Of a stretch of 64,000 nt of DNA, positions 14,495-25,268 are shown piece after piece; within the stretch, counting starts at the first letter, position 1, and each line of letters starts with the position of its first letter. Made by a program: the position numbers and the translations under genes. Where the stretch lies: NCBI GenBank assembly GCA_036971475.1, contig JBAIZL010000058.1, positions 1,598,001 to 1,662,000 of the forward strand. Reading direction: 5' to 3'. The stretch is from Prosapia bicincta (Eukaryota; Arthropoda; Insecta; Hemiptera; Cercopidae). The notes under the pieces are model-generated. The model did no database searches. It saw only the letters and a program-made list of their open reading frames with translations, and was not told the DNA's origin.

Positions 14495-16881
14495 CTTACT
14501 ACGTATTATTATTACTAATATGTATTACCTATTAGGTATTATTATTACTAATATACTTTACTTACTAGGTATTAATACTACTAATATACTTTACTTACTA
14601 GGTATTAATACTACTAATATCCTTTACTTACTAGGTATTAATACTACTATTATATATTACTTATTAGGTATTAATACTACTAATATACTTTACTTACTAG
14701 GTATTAATACTACTAATATGTATTACTTGTTAGGTATTATTATTACTAATATTCTTTACTTACTAGGTATTAATACTACTAATATATATTACTTATTAGG
14801 TATTATTATTACTAATATACTTTACTTACTAGGTATTAATACTACTAATATACTTTACTTACTAGGTATTAATACTACTAATATACTTTACTTACTAGGT
14901 ATTAATACTACTATTATATATTACTTATTAGGTATTAATACTACTAATATACTTTACTTACTAGGTATTAATACTACTAATATGTATTACTTGTTAGGTA
15001 TTATTATTACTAATATTCTTTACTTACTAGGTATTAATACTACTAATATATATTACTTATTAGGTATTATTATTACTAATATGTATTACTTATTAGGTAT
15101 TATTATTACTAATATGTATTACTTATTAGGTATTATTACTACTAATATATATTACTTACTACGTATTATTATTACTAATATGTATTACCTATTAGGTATT
15201 ATTATTACTAATATACTTTACTTACTAGGTATTAATACTACTAATATACTTTACTTACTAGGTATTAATACTACTAATATACTTTACTTACTAGGTATTA
15301 ATACTACTATTATATATTACTTATTAGGTATTAATACTACTAATATACTTTACTTACTAGGTATTAATACTACTAATATGTATTACTTGTTAGGTATTAT
15401 TATTACTAATATTCTTTACTTACTAGGTATTAATACTACTAATATATATTACTTATTAGGTATTATTATTACTAATATGTATTACTTATTAGGTATTATT
15501 ATTACTAATATGTATTACTTATTAGGTATTATTACTACTAATATATATTACTTATTAGGTATTAATATTACTAATATGTATTACTTATTAGGTATTATTA
15601 TTACTAATATACTTTACTTACTAGGTATTAATACTACTAATTGATATTACTTATTAGGTATTATTATTACTAATATGTATTACTTATTAGGTATTATTAT
15701 TACTGATATGTATTACTTATTAGGTATTATTATTACTAATATGTATTACTTATTAGGTATTATTATTACTAATATGTATTACTTATTAGGTATTATTATT
15801 ACTAATATGTATTACTTATTAGGTATTATTATTACTAATATGTATTACTTATTAGGTATTATTATTACTAATATACTTTACTTACTAGGTAATAATACTA
15901 CTAATATAAATTACTTATTAGGTATTATTATTACTGATATGTATTACTTATTAGGTATTATTATTACTGATATGTATTACTTATTAGGTATTATTATTAC
16001 TAATATGTATTACTTATTAGGTATTATTATTACTAATATACTTTACTTACTAGGTATTAATACTACTAATATACTTTACTTACTAGGTAATAATACTACT
16101 AATATATATTACTTATTAGGTATTATTATTACTAATATGTATTACTTATTAGGTATTATTATTACTAATATACTTTACTTACTAGGTATTAATACTACTA
16201 ATATACTTTACTTACTAGGTAATAATACTACTAATATATTTTACTTATTAGGTATTATTATTACTAATATGTATTACTTATTAGGTATTATTATTACTAA
16301 TATGTATTGCTTATTAGGTATTATTATTACTAATATACTTTACTTGCTAGGTATTAATACCACTAATATATATTACTTATTAGGTATTATTATTACTAAT
16401 ATATATTACTTATTAGGTATTATTACTACTAATATGTATTACTTATTTCGTAATAATATTACTTATATAAATTACTTATTAGGTAATAATATTACTAATA
16501 TATATTACTTATTAGGTATTATTATTACTAATATGTATTACTTATTAGGTATTATTATTACTAATATGTATTACTTATTAGGTATTATTATTACTAATAT
16601 ACTTTACTTACTAGGTATTAATACCACTAATATATATTACTTATTAGGTATTATTATTACTAATATGTATTACTTATTAGGTATTATTATTACTAATATG
16701 TATTACTTATTAGGTATTATTATTACTAATATACTTTACTTACTAGGTATTAATACCACTAATATATATATTACGTATTAGGTATTATTATTACTAATAT
16801 ATATTACTTATTAGGTATTATTACTACTAATATGTATTACTTATTTCGTAATAATATTACTTATATAAATTACTTATTAGG

Positions 16882-16897
16882 TAATAATATTACTAAT
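16882..16897. repeat. Target-site duplication, left copy (16 bp)
   Basis: TAATAATATTACTAAT directly precedes the LINE 5' end and is repeated exactly at 21,297-21,312 after its A-rich tail. As the target is itself repetitive, the exact length is ambiguous. Confidence 0.75.
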
Positions 16898-17048
16898 CCC
16901 GTGGCAGTTGCTTGTCTGCTATCGGGCGCCTCCCCAGGTGGTGGATAGGGGAACGCTCGTTGTGCTTGCACTTCGGGTACTGGTGAAATAAAATAGCCAG
17001 GGTGAACCAAAACAAGATAAGGGAAGGAACCCCGAAAATAAACCAAAT

Positions 17049-18590
17049 ATGAGTAGTAAGAAGGAGATATCTTTTACGGTGCAGGGAGTCGGATCCCCAG
17101 TACCGGCACAGGTGGAGGTGACTGAGCAGGCCACACCTGGGTCGTTAGCCCATGACTGCAATTCTTCGAAAAGGGTGGAACACTTGGCCCTGACGCAAGC
17201 TACAAGTGTAGAAGATCCGTTCAAGAAAAGCATGAGCACCCATAGGACTCCGCCTCTATTGAGAACATTGGAGAGCAGCTGTGCAGTGGACCTGCCTGCA
17301 GGGCCTAGGGATGCCTCTGAGTGTACTCTGGACATCGAGTTGGATGCGAGACCTGATTTACAGACCATCATTACAGAGATCGAAGCTTCTGAAGTTGAAA
17401 GGCTTAAGAGGCAAATCAGGGAAGCAGACAAGAACGAAGAGGAGCAGTTAAAAGATATTAGTGCTATCCTCCGTACTATGCGGGAGTCTGTAGCAAATCA
17501 GAAGAACGTGAATATGATCATCAAGAATGGTCTGATTCAATTAGAGGACGGGCTAGAGGTGTTTCGTGCCTGTAGAATCACCCGTCAGAATGCAATTGGT
17601 ACACTAGCGGAAAGAGCATCTGTGTCTGTAGGAGGTAGTCCTGGTATCCCATACCTACCTCCACGAAAGCGCCCGAGGGAGTCTACTGCGAGTCAGGATG
17701 CAGCGGACACCAAGAGTCAGGAACCAGCAAAGGCCGAGGCATGGAATGTAGTGGCCGGTAAAAAAAAGAATAAGAAGAAGCCAGTACTAGAGACACCGCA
17801 GCAGCAAGTGTTGGCGCCAAAGCAACAACAATCTAGTCAAAAGAAGAAGCCAACAAAAGAAGCAAGACCTAGAAGAAGCGCTGTAGTTATTAAAGCCGCC
17901 TCTGGAAAGAGCTACGCCGAGATTCTAGGAGCAATAAGGAAAGACGTGCGGCCAGAAGACAGTGGGACGGTGATCCGCGGGATCAGGAAAACTAGGGAAG
18001 GCGGAGTGCTATTGGAACTCAACAGCTGCAAAGACCAAGCGGCACTCCAAACTGCAATTAAAACGGCAATCGGAGAGAGCGGAGAGGTTCGAAGCTTAAT
18101 CCCCAAGATGAGATTGGAGATTCTGGATCTCGACTCCTACGCGACCGAAGAGGAAGTTAAGGAGGCTCTTATCCGGGACATGGTAGAAGGGGAGGTGAAG
18201 ATATCCATTCTTGGCCCTAATGTTAGGGAACAATGTATGGCGATAATAGAAGTAGAAGAGGCGCAGGGAGTTAAACTGATAAGGAAAGGCAGAATAAAGG
18301 TAGGGTGGATCTTTGCCAGGCTCAGACGAAGGATTGAGGTCCGACGCTGTTTCAGGTGTCTTGAATACGGCCATGTAAGGAGCGAGTGTAAGGGCCCTGA
18401 TAGAAGTGATCTGTGCTGGAAGTGTGGACACAGAGATCACAAGGCGGTTACGTGTAAGGCAGAAGCACGGTGTATCTTTTGTACGGATGGAGGGTATAAG
18501 GATATATCTGTAAACCATGTGCTGGGGTCAGGTTATTGTAAAGTTTTTCGGGAAGCTTTAGCTTCGACAAAGGATAAGTACAAAGGCTGA
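17049..18590 (+). CDS. LINE ORF1, Gag-like RNA-binding protein with zinc knuckles
   Basis: Intact 513-codon frame from ATG to TGA. Proteins of this kind bind the element's own RNA and form the ribonucleoprotein used in target-primed reverse transcription. Residues ~107-150 are charged and heptad-like (possible coiled coil). Residues ~236-280 are rich in Lys and Gln (GKKKNKKKP and QQQ runs), suiting nucleic-acid binding or nuclear entry. From residue 434 come two perfect CX2CX4HX4C knuckles (CFRCLEYGHVRSEC; CWKCGHRDHKAVTC) and a third, irregular Cys/His group starting CIFC. This double or triple knuckle near the C-terminus is usual for jockey/R1-group ORF1. The start is the first ATG after a 151-bp leader. 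The stop overlaps the ORF2 start as TGATG. It is the only apparently intact protein-coding frame in the window. Confidence 0.9.
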   Translation: MSSKKEISFTVQGVGSPVPAQVEVTEQATPGSLAHDCNSSKRVEHLALTQATSVEDPFKKSMSTHRTPPLLRTLESSCAVDLPAGPRDASECTLDIELDARPDLQTIITEIEASEVERLKRQIREADKNEEEQLKDISAILRTMRESVANQKNVNMIIKNGLIQLEDGLEVFRACRITRQNAIGTLAERASVSVGGSPGIPYLPPRKRPRESTASQDAADTKSQEPAKAEAWNVVAGKKKNKKKPVLETPQQQVLAPKQQQSSQKKKPTKEARPRRSAVVIKAASGKSYAEILGAIRKDVRPEDSGTVIRGIRKTREGGVLLELNSCKDQAALQTAIKTAIGESGEVRSLIPKMRLEILDLDSYATEEEVKEALIRDMVEGEVKISILGPNVREQCMAIIEVEEAQGVKLIRKGRIKVGWIFARLRRRIEVRRCFRCLEYGHVRSECKGPDRSDLCWKCGHRDHKAVTCKAEARCIFCTDGGYKDISVNHVLGSGYCKVFREALASTKDKYKG

Positions 18591-21056
18591 TGAAGGTGTT
18601 GCAGGGTAACCTCAACAGATGTAGGGCCGCTGATGGATTGATTGACCAACTGGTACTGGAGACAGGAACTGGAATCGCAATCATCAGTGAGCCATATCGT
18701 AATAGAGGAAAACCAACATGGTTTACGGACGAATCTGGAATGGCAGTAATCTGGATCACGGACCAGCCAAAGATCCCTGTCAGTAGGAGTGGTTCGGGAA
18801 GTGGTTACGTTTGGATTAGAAGCGGGAACTTGACATTCGTCAGTTGCTACTTCTCTCCAAATGAGGGTATCAGGAGAAACGGATTTATCAGGAGAAACTG
18901 GGCAGCATGGAGGACTCAGTGAGAGAACTTGGTGGACGAATTGTAATAGCTGGAGATTTCAACGCCAGGGCGGTAGAATGGGGAATGCCGCGTGCAAACA
19001 GAAGAGGCCAACTTCTGTTGGAAATGGCAGCTAGACTGGGGCTTAGGATCTTAAATACAGGCAGCACCCCAACGTACCATCGACCAGGCTATGGGTACTC
19101 AATTCCGGATGTGACGATGGTATCTGAAGAACTGGAACGGGGATGTGGAAACTGGCGAGTGCTCCCAGACTATACGGGGAGCGACCATGATTATATAGCT
19201 TTTGATATTGAAGAAAGGAATGTCACACCTCATTTCAGGAACCGATGCCAGTCAAGGTGGAATGTAGGGAAAATGGATAAAGACAGGTTGGTTGAGACGT
19301 TAAGTTTTATGGTGCATTGTGATCCGGTCTGCTACCCAGATTCACCTAACGTAAGAGACATAGAAACTGCCGTTAAACACGTAACACGCATTATACGACA
19401 GGCCTGCGAAATGGCAATGCCTAGAAAGAGCATCCACAAAGCAAGGCAGCAGGTTTATTGGTGGAGCGACGATATAGCCGACCTTAGGCGGATATGTCTT
19501 CAACTCAGACGGAAGGCACAGCGAGCTCATGGCGGGGTTAATGCAGCAGCTCTATCCTCAGAGTACAAAGAAGCAAAAAAAGCTTTAACTAAAGCAATCA
19601 GGCTAAGCAAGGAACGGTGCTGGAAATCCCTCTGTCAAGAAATTAATGAAGACCCCTGGGGTATGGGCTATAAATTGGTTACACGCAAGCTGAGTAGTGG
19701 ATGCTCTGACCAGGCATTGAGTGCCGGCACTATGAGAAGAATGGTAGATGCACTTTTTCCTGATCACCAACGTCCAGTCCCACTTGGAGCACCATGTGAG
19801 AATATCAATGTTCCTTTGTTCACTGAAGCAGAATTGTCGACGGCAGTAATGTCTTTAAAAAATGGGAAGGCCCCAGGACCGGACGGAGTCCCATCGGAGG
19901 TATTAAAGATTGTCGCCCGAACCCAACCATATCTTTTACTGGATATGTTCAATGCTTGTTTGAAGGTAGGCATATTTTCTTCTCCCTGGAAAGTGGCGCG
20001 GCTGGTGCTGATTAATAAAGGGAAGGGATCTCCCGACTCTCCGTCATCATACAGACCGTTGTGCATGCTGGACACGACAGGGAAGGTAATGGAAAAGCTG
20101 ATAAAGCCGAGGCTGAGAAACGCAATACAAGCAGCAGGAGGCCTTACCATGAATCAACATGGGTTTCGGGAGGGCCATTCGACAATAACGGCGATAAAAC
20201 AGGTGATAGAGGCTAGGGAAATGGGAGATCGCGTGTGTCATGGGGCCAGACCTATTGTCCTGCTGGTGACACTAGATGTCAAAAATGCTTTCAACTCGGT
20301 CCGTTGGTCAGCTATAATTGAGGCCCTAGAGCAAAAGTTCATTGTTACACAATATCTACTGACTGTTATCAGAGATTATCTGAGAAATCGCCGGCTGACT
20401 TGGACGGCCGAGGGAAGACAGTGGACAAAGGAAATTACAGCTGGGGCTGCTCAAGGGTCAGTATTGGGACCAGACCTGTGGAACGTGGCATATGATGGCC
20501 TGCTTAGATTAGAAATGCCAGACGACGTATATCTAGTGGGCTACGCTGACGACGTTGCGGCTGTCATTACAGCCCGTAGCACCGAGTTGGCGCAGGTGCG
20601 GCTGAACCAGGTTATGGAAGGATTAACCGATGGATGGAGGAGAACGGATTGGAGTTAGCAGTTTCCAAGACGGAGATGGTGCTGCTGACAAGATCGAGGT
20701 TGCCGATGGTAGTTCCAATGCTAGTGGGAGAGGAGACTATCTACACTAGGAGAACGGCCAAATATCTTGGAGTAGTAATGGATAACAAGCTTACGTACGG
20801 GGAACATCTTCTTATGACCTGTGACAAGGCTGCGGTGGTGACCTCGTCACTCGCGAGATTAATGGCCAACGTCGGCGGCCCAAGTGCAAGCAGGCGCCGG
20901 CTCCTGTTTTCTGTGGTGCAATCTGTCTTGCTGTACGGTGCTGAAATCTGGGCAGATGCTGTCAAAACACGTAGAAATTGTGTCAGATTAAACTCAGTAC
21001 AGAGAATGGGGGCATTAAGAATTGCGAGTGCCTACCGTACAATTGGAGGACTGTAG
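18590..21056 (+). pseudogene. LINE ORF2, endonuclease/reverse transcriptase, frameshifted and truncated
   Basis: The ATG at 18,590 shares its A with the ORF1 stop. N-terminal endonuclease of the exonuclease-endonuclease-phosphatase fold: QGNLNRCRAADG, IISEPYRNRG, then IAGDFNARAVEWG and TGSDHDYIAF after the first frameshift. Reverse transcriptase: KNGKAPGPDGVPSEVLK, YRPLCMLDTTGKVMEKL, QHGFREGHSTITAI, VTLDVKNAFNSVRW, AAQGSVLGPDLWN, and the catalytic YADD at about 20,542-20,553. Breaks: a frameshift near 18,870-18,910, beside a duplicated ATCAGGAGAAAC phrase; a 1-base loss near 20,620, where copy 2 reads ATGCGAAGG; and loss of the C-terminal domain at about 21,042, after which the frame ends in ACTGTAG. 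It copies element RNA into DNA at a nicked target; this copy cannot. Confidence 0.9.
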
Positions 21057-21296
21057 AATGGTACGTCGACCCCATCCTACGCTGTAAAAAAGAAGAGGGA
21101 ACGTTAGATCCATGATAGAGGGCACTAGATAAAAGGCACCACCTCGAAGTAATGCTTCGGCGGTCCCGGGGTGGAATCTTTGCCTGGGAAAGACGGGTTT
21201 TAGTGGGTATACTCTCATGTAGAGCCTAGTGCAATGTCGAGAGGAGTCCCACACTATGTGCATAAAGCATTTCCCGTCGTTAAAAAAAAATAATAA
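21057..21296 (+). other. LINE copy 1 3' UTR and A-rich tail
   Basis: About 225 bp of 3' UTR closely matching the 3' end of copy 2 (CATCCTACGCTG, TGGAATCTTTGCCTGG and GTGCATAAAGCATTTCCCGT), ending in a run of nine A followed by TAA repeats that blend into the target. Confidence 0.85.
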
Positions 21297-21903
21297 TAAT
21301 AATATTACTAATATATATTACTCTTTAGGTATTAATATTACTAATATATATTACTTATTAGGTATTATTATCACTAATACACTTTACTTACTGGGTATTA
21401 ATACCACTAATATACTTTACTTACTAGGTATTAATACCACTAATATATATTACTTATTAGGTATTATTATTCCTAATATATATTACTTATTAGGTATTAT
21501 TACTACTAATATACTTTACTTACTAGGTATTAATACCACTAATACATATTACTTATTAGGTATTATTATTACTAATATATATTACTTATTAGGTATTATT
21601 ACTACTAATATGTATTACTTATTGGGTAATAATATTACTTATATAAATTACTTATTAGGTAATAATATTACTAATATATATTAGTCTTTAGGTATTAATA
21701 TTACTAATATATATTACTTATTAGGTATTATTATCACTAATACACTTTACTTACTTGGTATTAATACTACTAATATACTTTACTTACTAGGTATTAATAC
21801 CACTAATATATATTACTTATTAGGTATTATTAGTACTAATATATATTACTTATTAGGTAATAATATTACTAATATATATTACTTATTAGGTATTAATACT
21901 GTA
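21297..21903. repeat. 33-bp AT-rich array, right part
   Basis: Resumes the array after the LINE, beginning with the second copy of the 16-bp target duplication. It holds about 18 units, including a locally repeated block (CTTTAGGTATTAATATTACT recurs near 21,324 and 21,685). A 151-codon frame across the junction is a product of the 33-bp period. Confidence 0.95.
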
Positions 21904-24113
21904 TTTTACTTTTGACAATGATAGCCTATGTACTCGTAGGAACATTTAGCGTTATTGGTCAGAATCAACGAATTAAATACTTAGTTTTCATTTTCAGTTT
22001 TTCTAAAGGTGTTTAAACTGATTTCTTTTTCTCAATTTAATAATTCATTTTAATGTATTATAGTAACTTGGTAATGTATTTGACTTTGTATATTACAAAA
22101 TGTTTGCTTTTGAATCTCGATATATCAGATGAAGAAAGACGATTACAATAGGAGTCAAAGAGCAAACACATTTCTTCAGAAAGAAAGCCTACTTTTGACT
22201 GGATTTTCTCATCTCCTCTAATAAGGAGGCCCCTACGTAAGCCACTCTACATTTCCCCCAATGGGCAAACATAGCATAAACGTTCTTTTCCAATAAAATC
22301 TCACTGAAAAGGAAGACGTAAAAAATATAGTATCAAAAGACCAGGACGTCTTTGTAAAACACCCGGAAAACTATAGTAGTCGGAAAACGGCGTTTGGTTG
22401 CATTCCTAGTTAGAGAGTGAGGTCAGTTCGACAAGCACGCTCACGGTTTCACATTGGTTCCACTTTCGGTTTCGTGCGGTGTAGGCCCCACACCATGACT
22501 AACAGCTCTGCTCCATCTTTTATTAACTTTTACTTTCTTACAATAGAGTCATTAACCACTGAATGCGGGAATATTTTCTTATGTAATTAGTTTTTTTTTA
22601 TCAGCTGCGGAGTAAATGGCTTGAAGCGCAATTGTTCATTCAGATTTTTATTGTTATAACACGGTAAAGCTTATCTAAATAAAAATGAACTGCGGTGTAA
22701 CATGTACCCAATATCATCCACCTTGCTCTGATGTTTGTTCAGGTTTAGGTTTTTAATAATCTTTAAATTAAACTAAAATTCGATTTACATGTTTAAGGTT
22801 TATTTTGAAAAAAATCTTAATAAGAAATGTATGTATTTCTTATTAAGAAATTTAAGTATTATGGGCCTATATAGTAAACATTGAACTTCTACGCTGATAA
22901 TTATGAGTGCATGAGGAAAGCACTTTAAATGTTTCTAGAAATCTGTAGATAATTTGCCATATTTGTACGTTGCAACATACTACATTAGTTATAGACACAC
23001 ATAAATATAGCTCTGTATTACGTCCTATTAGACGATTCACCCAAGGTATATTCGTAAAGAACTCAAGTGATTATACAAGCAGTGCCATAGAAATATCTCT
23101 TCAGTTTAATCCAGCGAAGTCTGTTTTGAAACGTTTCGTGTAGTCCATAGTTGAACGAAATTTAAGAGATAATTAAGTTGCATATTAGGTTGGCAGTGTT
23201 AAATAAATTTAGTTCGATAATTTACCAGAATAATAATCGAGCGCAACCAAGTGGGGGAATGTATATTTACAAACACGTAAGTGAAGGTTTTTATCATAAT
23301 ATAATTTAATTGTTGAATATATTTTAGACGTTGTCTGACGTTGTCATGCTGAGTGCGTTCACAAAGCGTGACGGAGCACGTGGAAGCAGGTTGCATGGCA
23401 GAGGATGTGAAGAGATAAAGTTTATAGAAACTAAAGGTCGCGTAGATTGCATACGGAAGGAGAACAATGGGGACTTCCTATTTCGTCATTACAAAATATA
23501 TTTGTTTCGATGTTTTACCCATTATAAAATCTACGACATTACTTTTTTTCGAGAAGGGAATATGCTGCGCGCCCGACATTATGGGAGGTCTCAATGTGAG
23601 CGTCGCGTAATTTGGTTAGTTGAATGTTGTGTACGTTGAATTTTGGACATTTGAAAGCTACCTCGCACTGTAAGTATAAAATATCTTTTCGCTATTATTA
23701 ACCCAGCACATGTTTTTGTTATCTTCTGCGAATTCTTTGTAACTTGCTACTATTAATTAAATATTTTTGGCGCGTTCGTAAGCGTTCAAAGAAATCTTAA
23801 AATTTTTCTTATATCACTATATTTAAAAAAAAAACTGTGTGTTTGATACACAATTTTATACATACATTCCAAAGAGAAAATGGGCTTTCTTTTTTGTTTT
23901 CAGGTTTAGGAGGATATCAGTGTTGTGAATTTAGCAGGAGTCAGCTAGCTTACTTGGTTTTTACTTTCCCTGTTAGCGTTTCTTCAGGTGGTTATTTTGT
24001 AAGGAAACCTTCACCATGTTCACATCCAAGAATATTGGGACTAATACAGACCAGATTCTAAGCAATGGATTTTTGGTCACGCATTTCAGCAAAGTGTTTT
24101 GTAAATTTAAAGA
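21904..24113. other. AT-rich unique DNA, no gene recognised
   Basis: About 2.2 kb without clear repeats or domains. A 102-codon plus-strand frame at 23,331-23,639 and a 74-codon frame at 23,837-24,061 show no recognisable motif and sit in AT-rich DNA, so I do not call them genes. The segment near 22,380-22,510 is more GC-rich, but I could not assign it. Confidence 0.5.
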
Positions 24114-24139
24114 TTTTTTTTCTAGGCGAAAAGCCTAGG
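24114..24139 (-). other. 3'-terminal hairpin and A-tail of the I-like LINE
   Basis: On the minus strand CTAGGC, a five-base loop (TTTTC) and GCCTAG form a perfect 6-bp hairpin, followed at once by eight A. Its position at the element's 3' end suggests a recognition structure for the reverse transcriptase. That role is inference. Confidence 0.6.
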
Positions 24140-24414
24140 TTTTTTCATGGTTATCATCGCCTAACAAAAATGTTATTTCAAAAGTAAATTTAGAATAAAA
24201 TGAATAAATATAATTAAACAAAATAAAATAATGGTTAAAACTAATTTTAATTATCTAAAACTAAACAAAATAAAATTTAAATTATACAGATTATAAATAT
24301 CATTATATAGATGTAGGTGGCGTAAGCAAGCGATGACACGTTCAATAGCCGTGGCATCGCCCCTTATAACCACCTTTAAACTTCCTCGAAGATTGTAACG
24401 TAAATACAAACCTG

Positions 24415-25242
24415 TCAACTCCGACCGAGCAGAATATGCTTGACTGTTACGGTACCTCCACAAAACTGACATAATGGTGGATGCTCATGTCGCATCAACC
24501 ATCCATGTGTTAACAAAGAGTGACCGATGCGAAGATGAGTAACCACCACTTCCTCCCAACGATTCGAACGAACAGATGACCTCCATGGTAGGACGGTATT
24601 CTTGATGTCCCTCAGTTTGTTTTTATTTACATTTTGCCATTCTTCATTCCAAACAGAGAATAGTGTGGTTTTAACATTGCATACAAAATCTGATGCCATC
24701 ACACTTTGTGTTGATGGCACACCATACTTGTAGCTAATTTTGCACCTTCGTCTGCTTTAGTGTGTCCGAATATTCCGCAGTGACCAGGAACCCAAAGAAA
24801 TGACACCTCGTAATTGGAGCCTGTGTATTGAGCACATGATGTCTCCAACTAATGGGCTAATGGGTTCATAGAGTACATTTCCTGAATAGCCTGGAGATCT
24901 CTTTTGGAATCGGAACACACAAGATAATTAGACGTTGCAGACGGAATAGATCTTAAAGCTTAGAAAATGGCGTAGTAGAGTTCTGCTGTAAAAACACTAC
25001 AGGCTGAGGGCCTTCCATATAACCTGGAGGCCATATAACCGTAGAATCTTCAGGCTGAAGGTTTTTCCTTCCATATAAAATGCACATCCTATCCAATTAT
25101 CTAGTTTTGAACCGTCTGTGAGTGTAGTCATAGTATGTTGGTGAGTTAGTTGTATCTGCAAAAACTCCTGACGTTTTAGGTACCTGGACAATGAGAAGTC
25201 AAAATTTGGAATTCGTATTGTCCATGAAGGGATGTAGCACAA
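24415..25242 (-). pseudogene. RNase H and C-terminal region of the same LINE
   Basis: TLTDGSKLDNWIGCAFYMEG (RNase H start, catalytic Asp in TDGSK) at about 25,130, then NYLVCSDSKRDLQAIQEMYS at about 24,890-24,930 and VSFLWVPGHCGIFGHTKAD at about 24,740-24,810. The last 101 codons (24,415-24,720) hold SNRWEEVVVTHLRIGHSLLT and PPLCQFCGGTVTVKHIL, the Cys/His tail usual in RNase H-bearing I-group ORF2 proteins. Frames change at least twice. RNase H would remove the RNA strand during element copying. Confidence 0.8.
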
Positions 25243-25268
25243 TGTTCGTTCGAATATAGTTAGATGTT

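Larger units (their letters stand above)
13408..16897. repeat. 33-bp AT-rich array, left part
   Basis: Long array of a 33-bp unit built from TATTACTTATTAGG, TATTATTATTACTAA and TATG. The main variants are TTTACTTACTAGG with TATTAATACTACTAA (often a TATAC end) and GTAATAATATTACTAA units. Higher-order structure is visible: a TACTACTATTATATATT variant recurs at 14,641, 14,905 and 15,301, spaced 264 and 396 bp (8 and 12 units). As 33 bp is 11 codons, plus-strand frames of 164, 374 and 368 codons are open with an 11-residue repeat (YYLLGIIITNM-like). I treat them as non-coding. The array is broken at 16,897 by a LINE and resumes after it. Confidence 0.97.
16898..21296 (+). mobile_element. R1-clade-like non-LTR retrotransposon, copy 1
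   Basis: Nearly complete two-ORF LINE inserted in the 33-bp array. Order: 5' UTR (16,898-17,048, clearly more GC-rich than the array), ORF1 with zinc knuckles, ORF2 with apurinic-type endonuclease and reverse transcriptase, a 3' UTR, and an A-rich tail that merges into TAA repeats. The flanking 16-bp duplication and the abrupt GC-rich 5' end argue for a near full-length insertion. The copy is dead: ORF2 has two frameshifts and a C-terminal deletion of about 470 bp, found by comparison with the truncated second copy at 40.3-43.0 kb. R1-clade assignment rests on two-ORF layout, zinc-knuckle ORF1, overlapping stop/start and RT motif style. It is not in 28S rDNA like classical R1. Confidence 0.88.

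Noticed and set aside
13611..16781. Plus-strand frames of 164, 374 and 368 codons with an 11-residue repeat
   Set aside because: They result from a 33-bp AT-rich repeat that lacks stops in one frame. Residue composition is pure repeat and the frames end wherever a unit has an indel.
13408..21903. Telomeric TTAGG array
   Set aside because: TTAGG occurs once per 33-bp unit, not as tandem pentamers.
23331..23639. 102-codon plus-strand frame
   Set aside because: No recognisable domain, repeat or splice context; of a length expected by chance in this window.
24114..24139. Hairpin as a histone-type 3' stem-loop or Pol III terminator
   Set aside because: The sequence does not match the histone stem-loop, and on the other strand it lies exactly at the A-tailed 3' end of a LINE.
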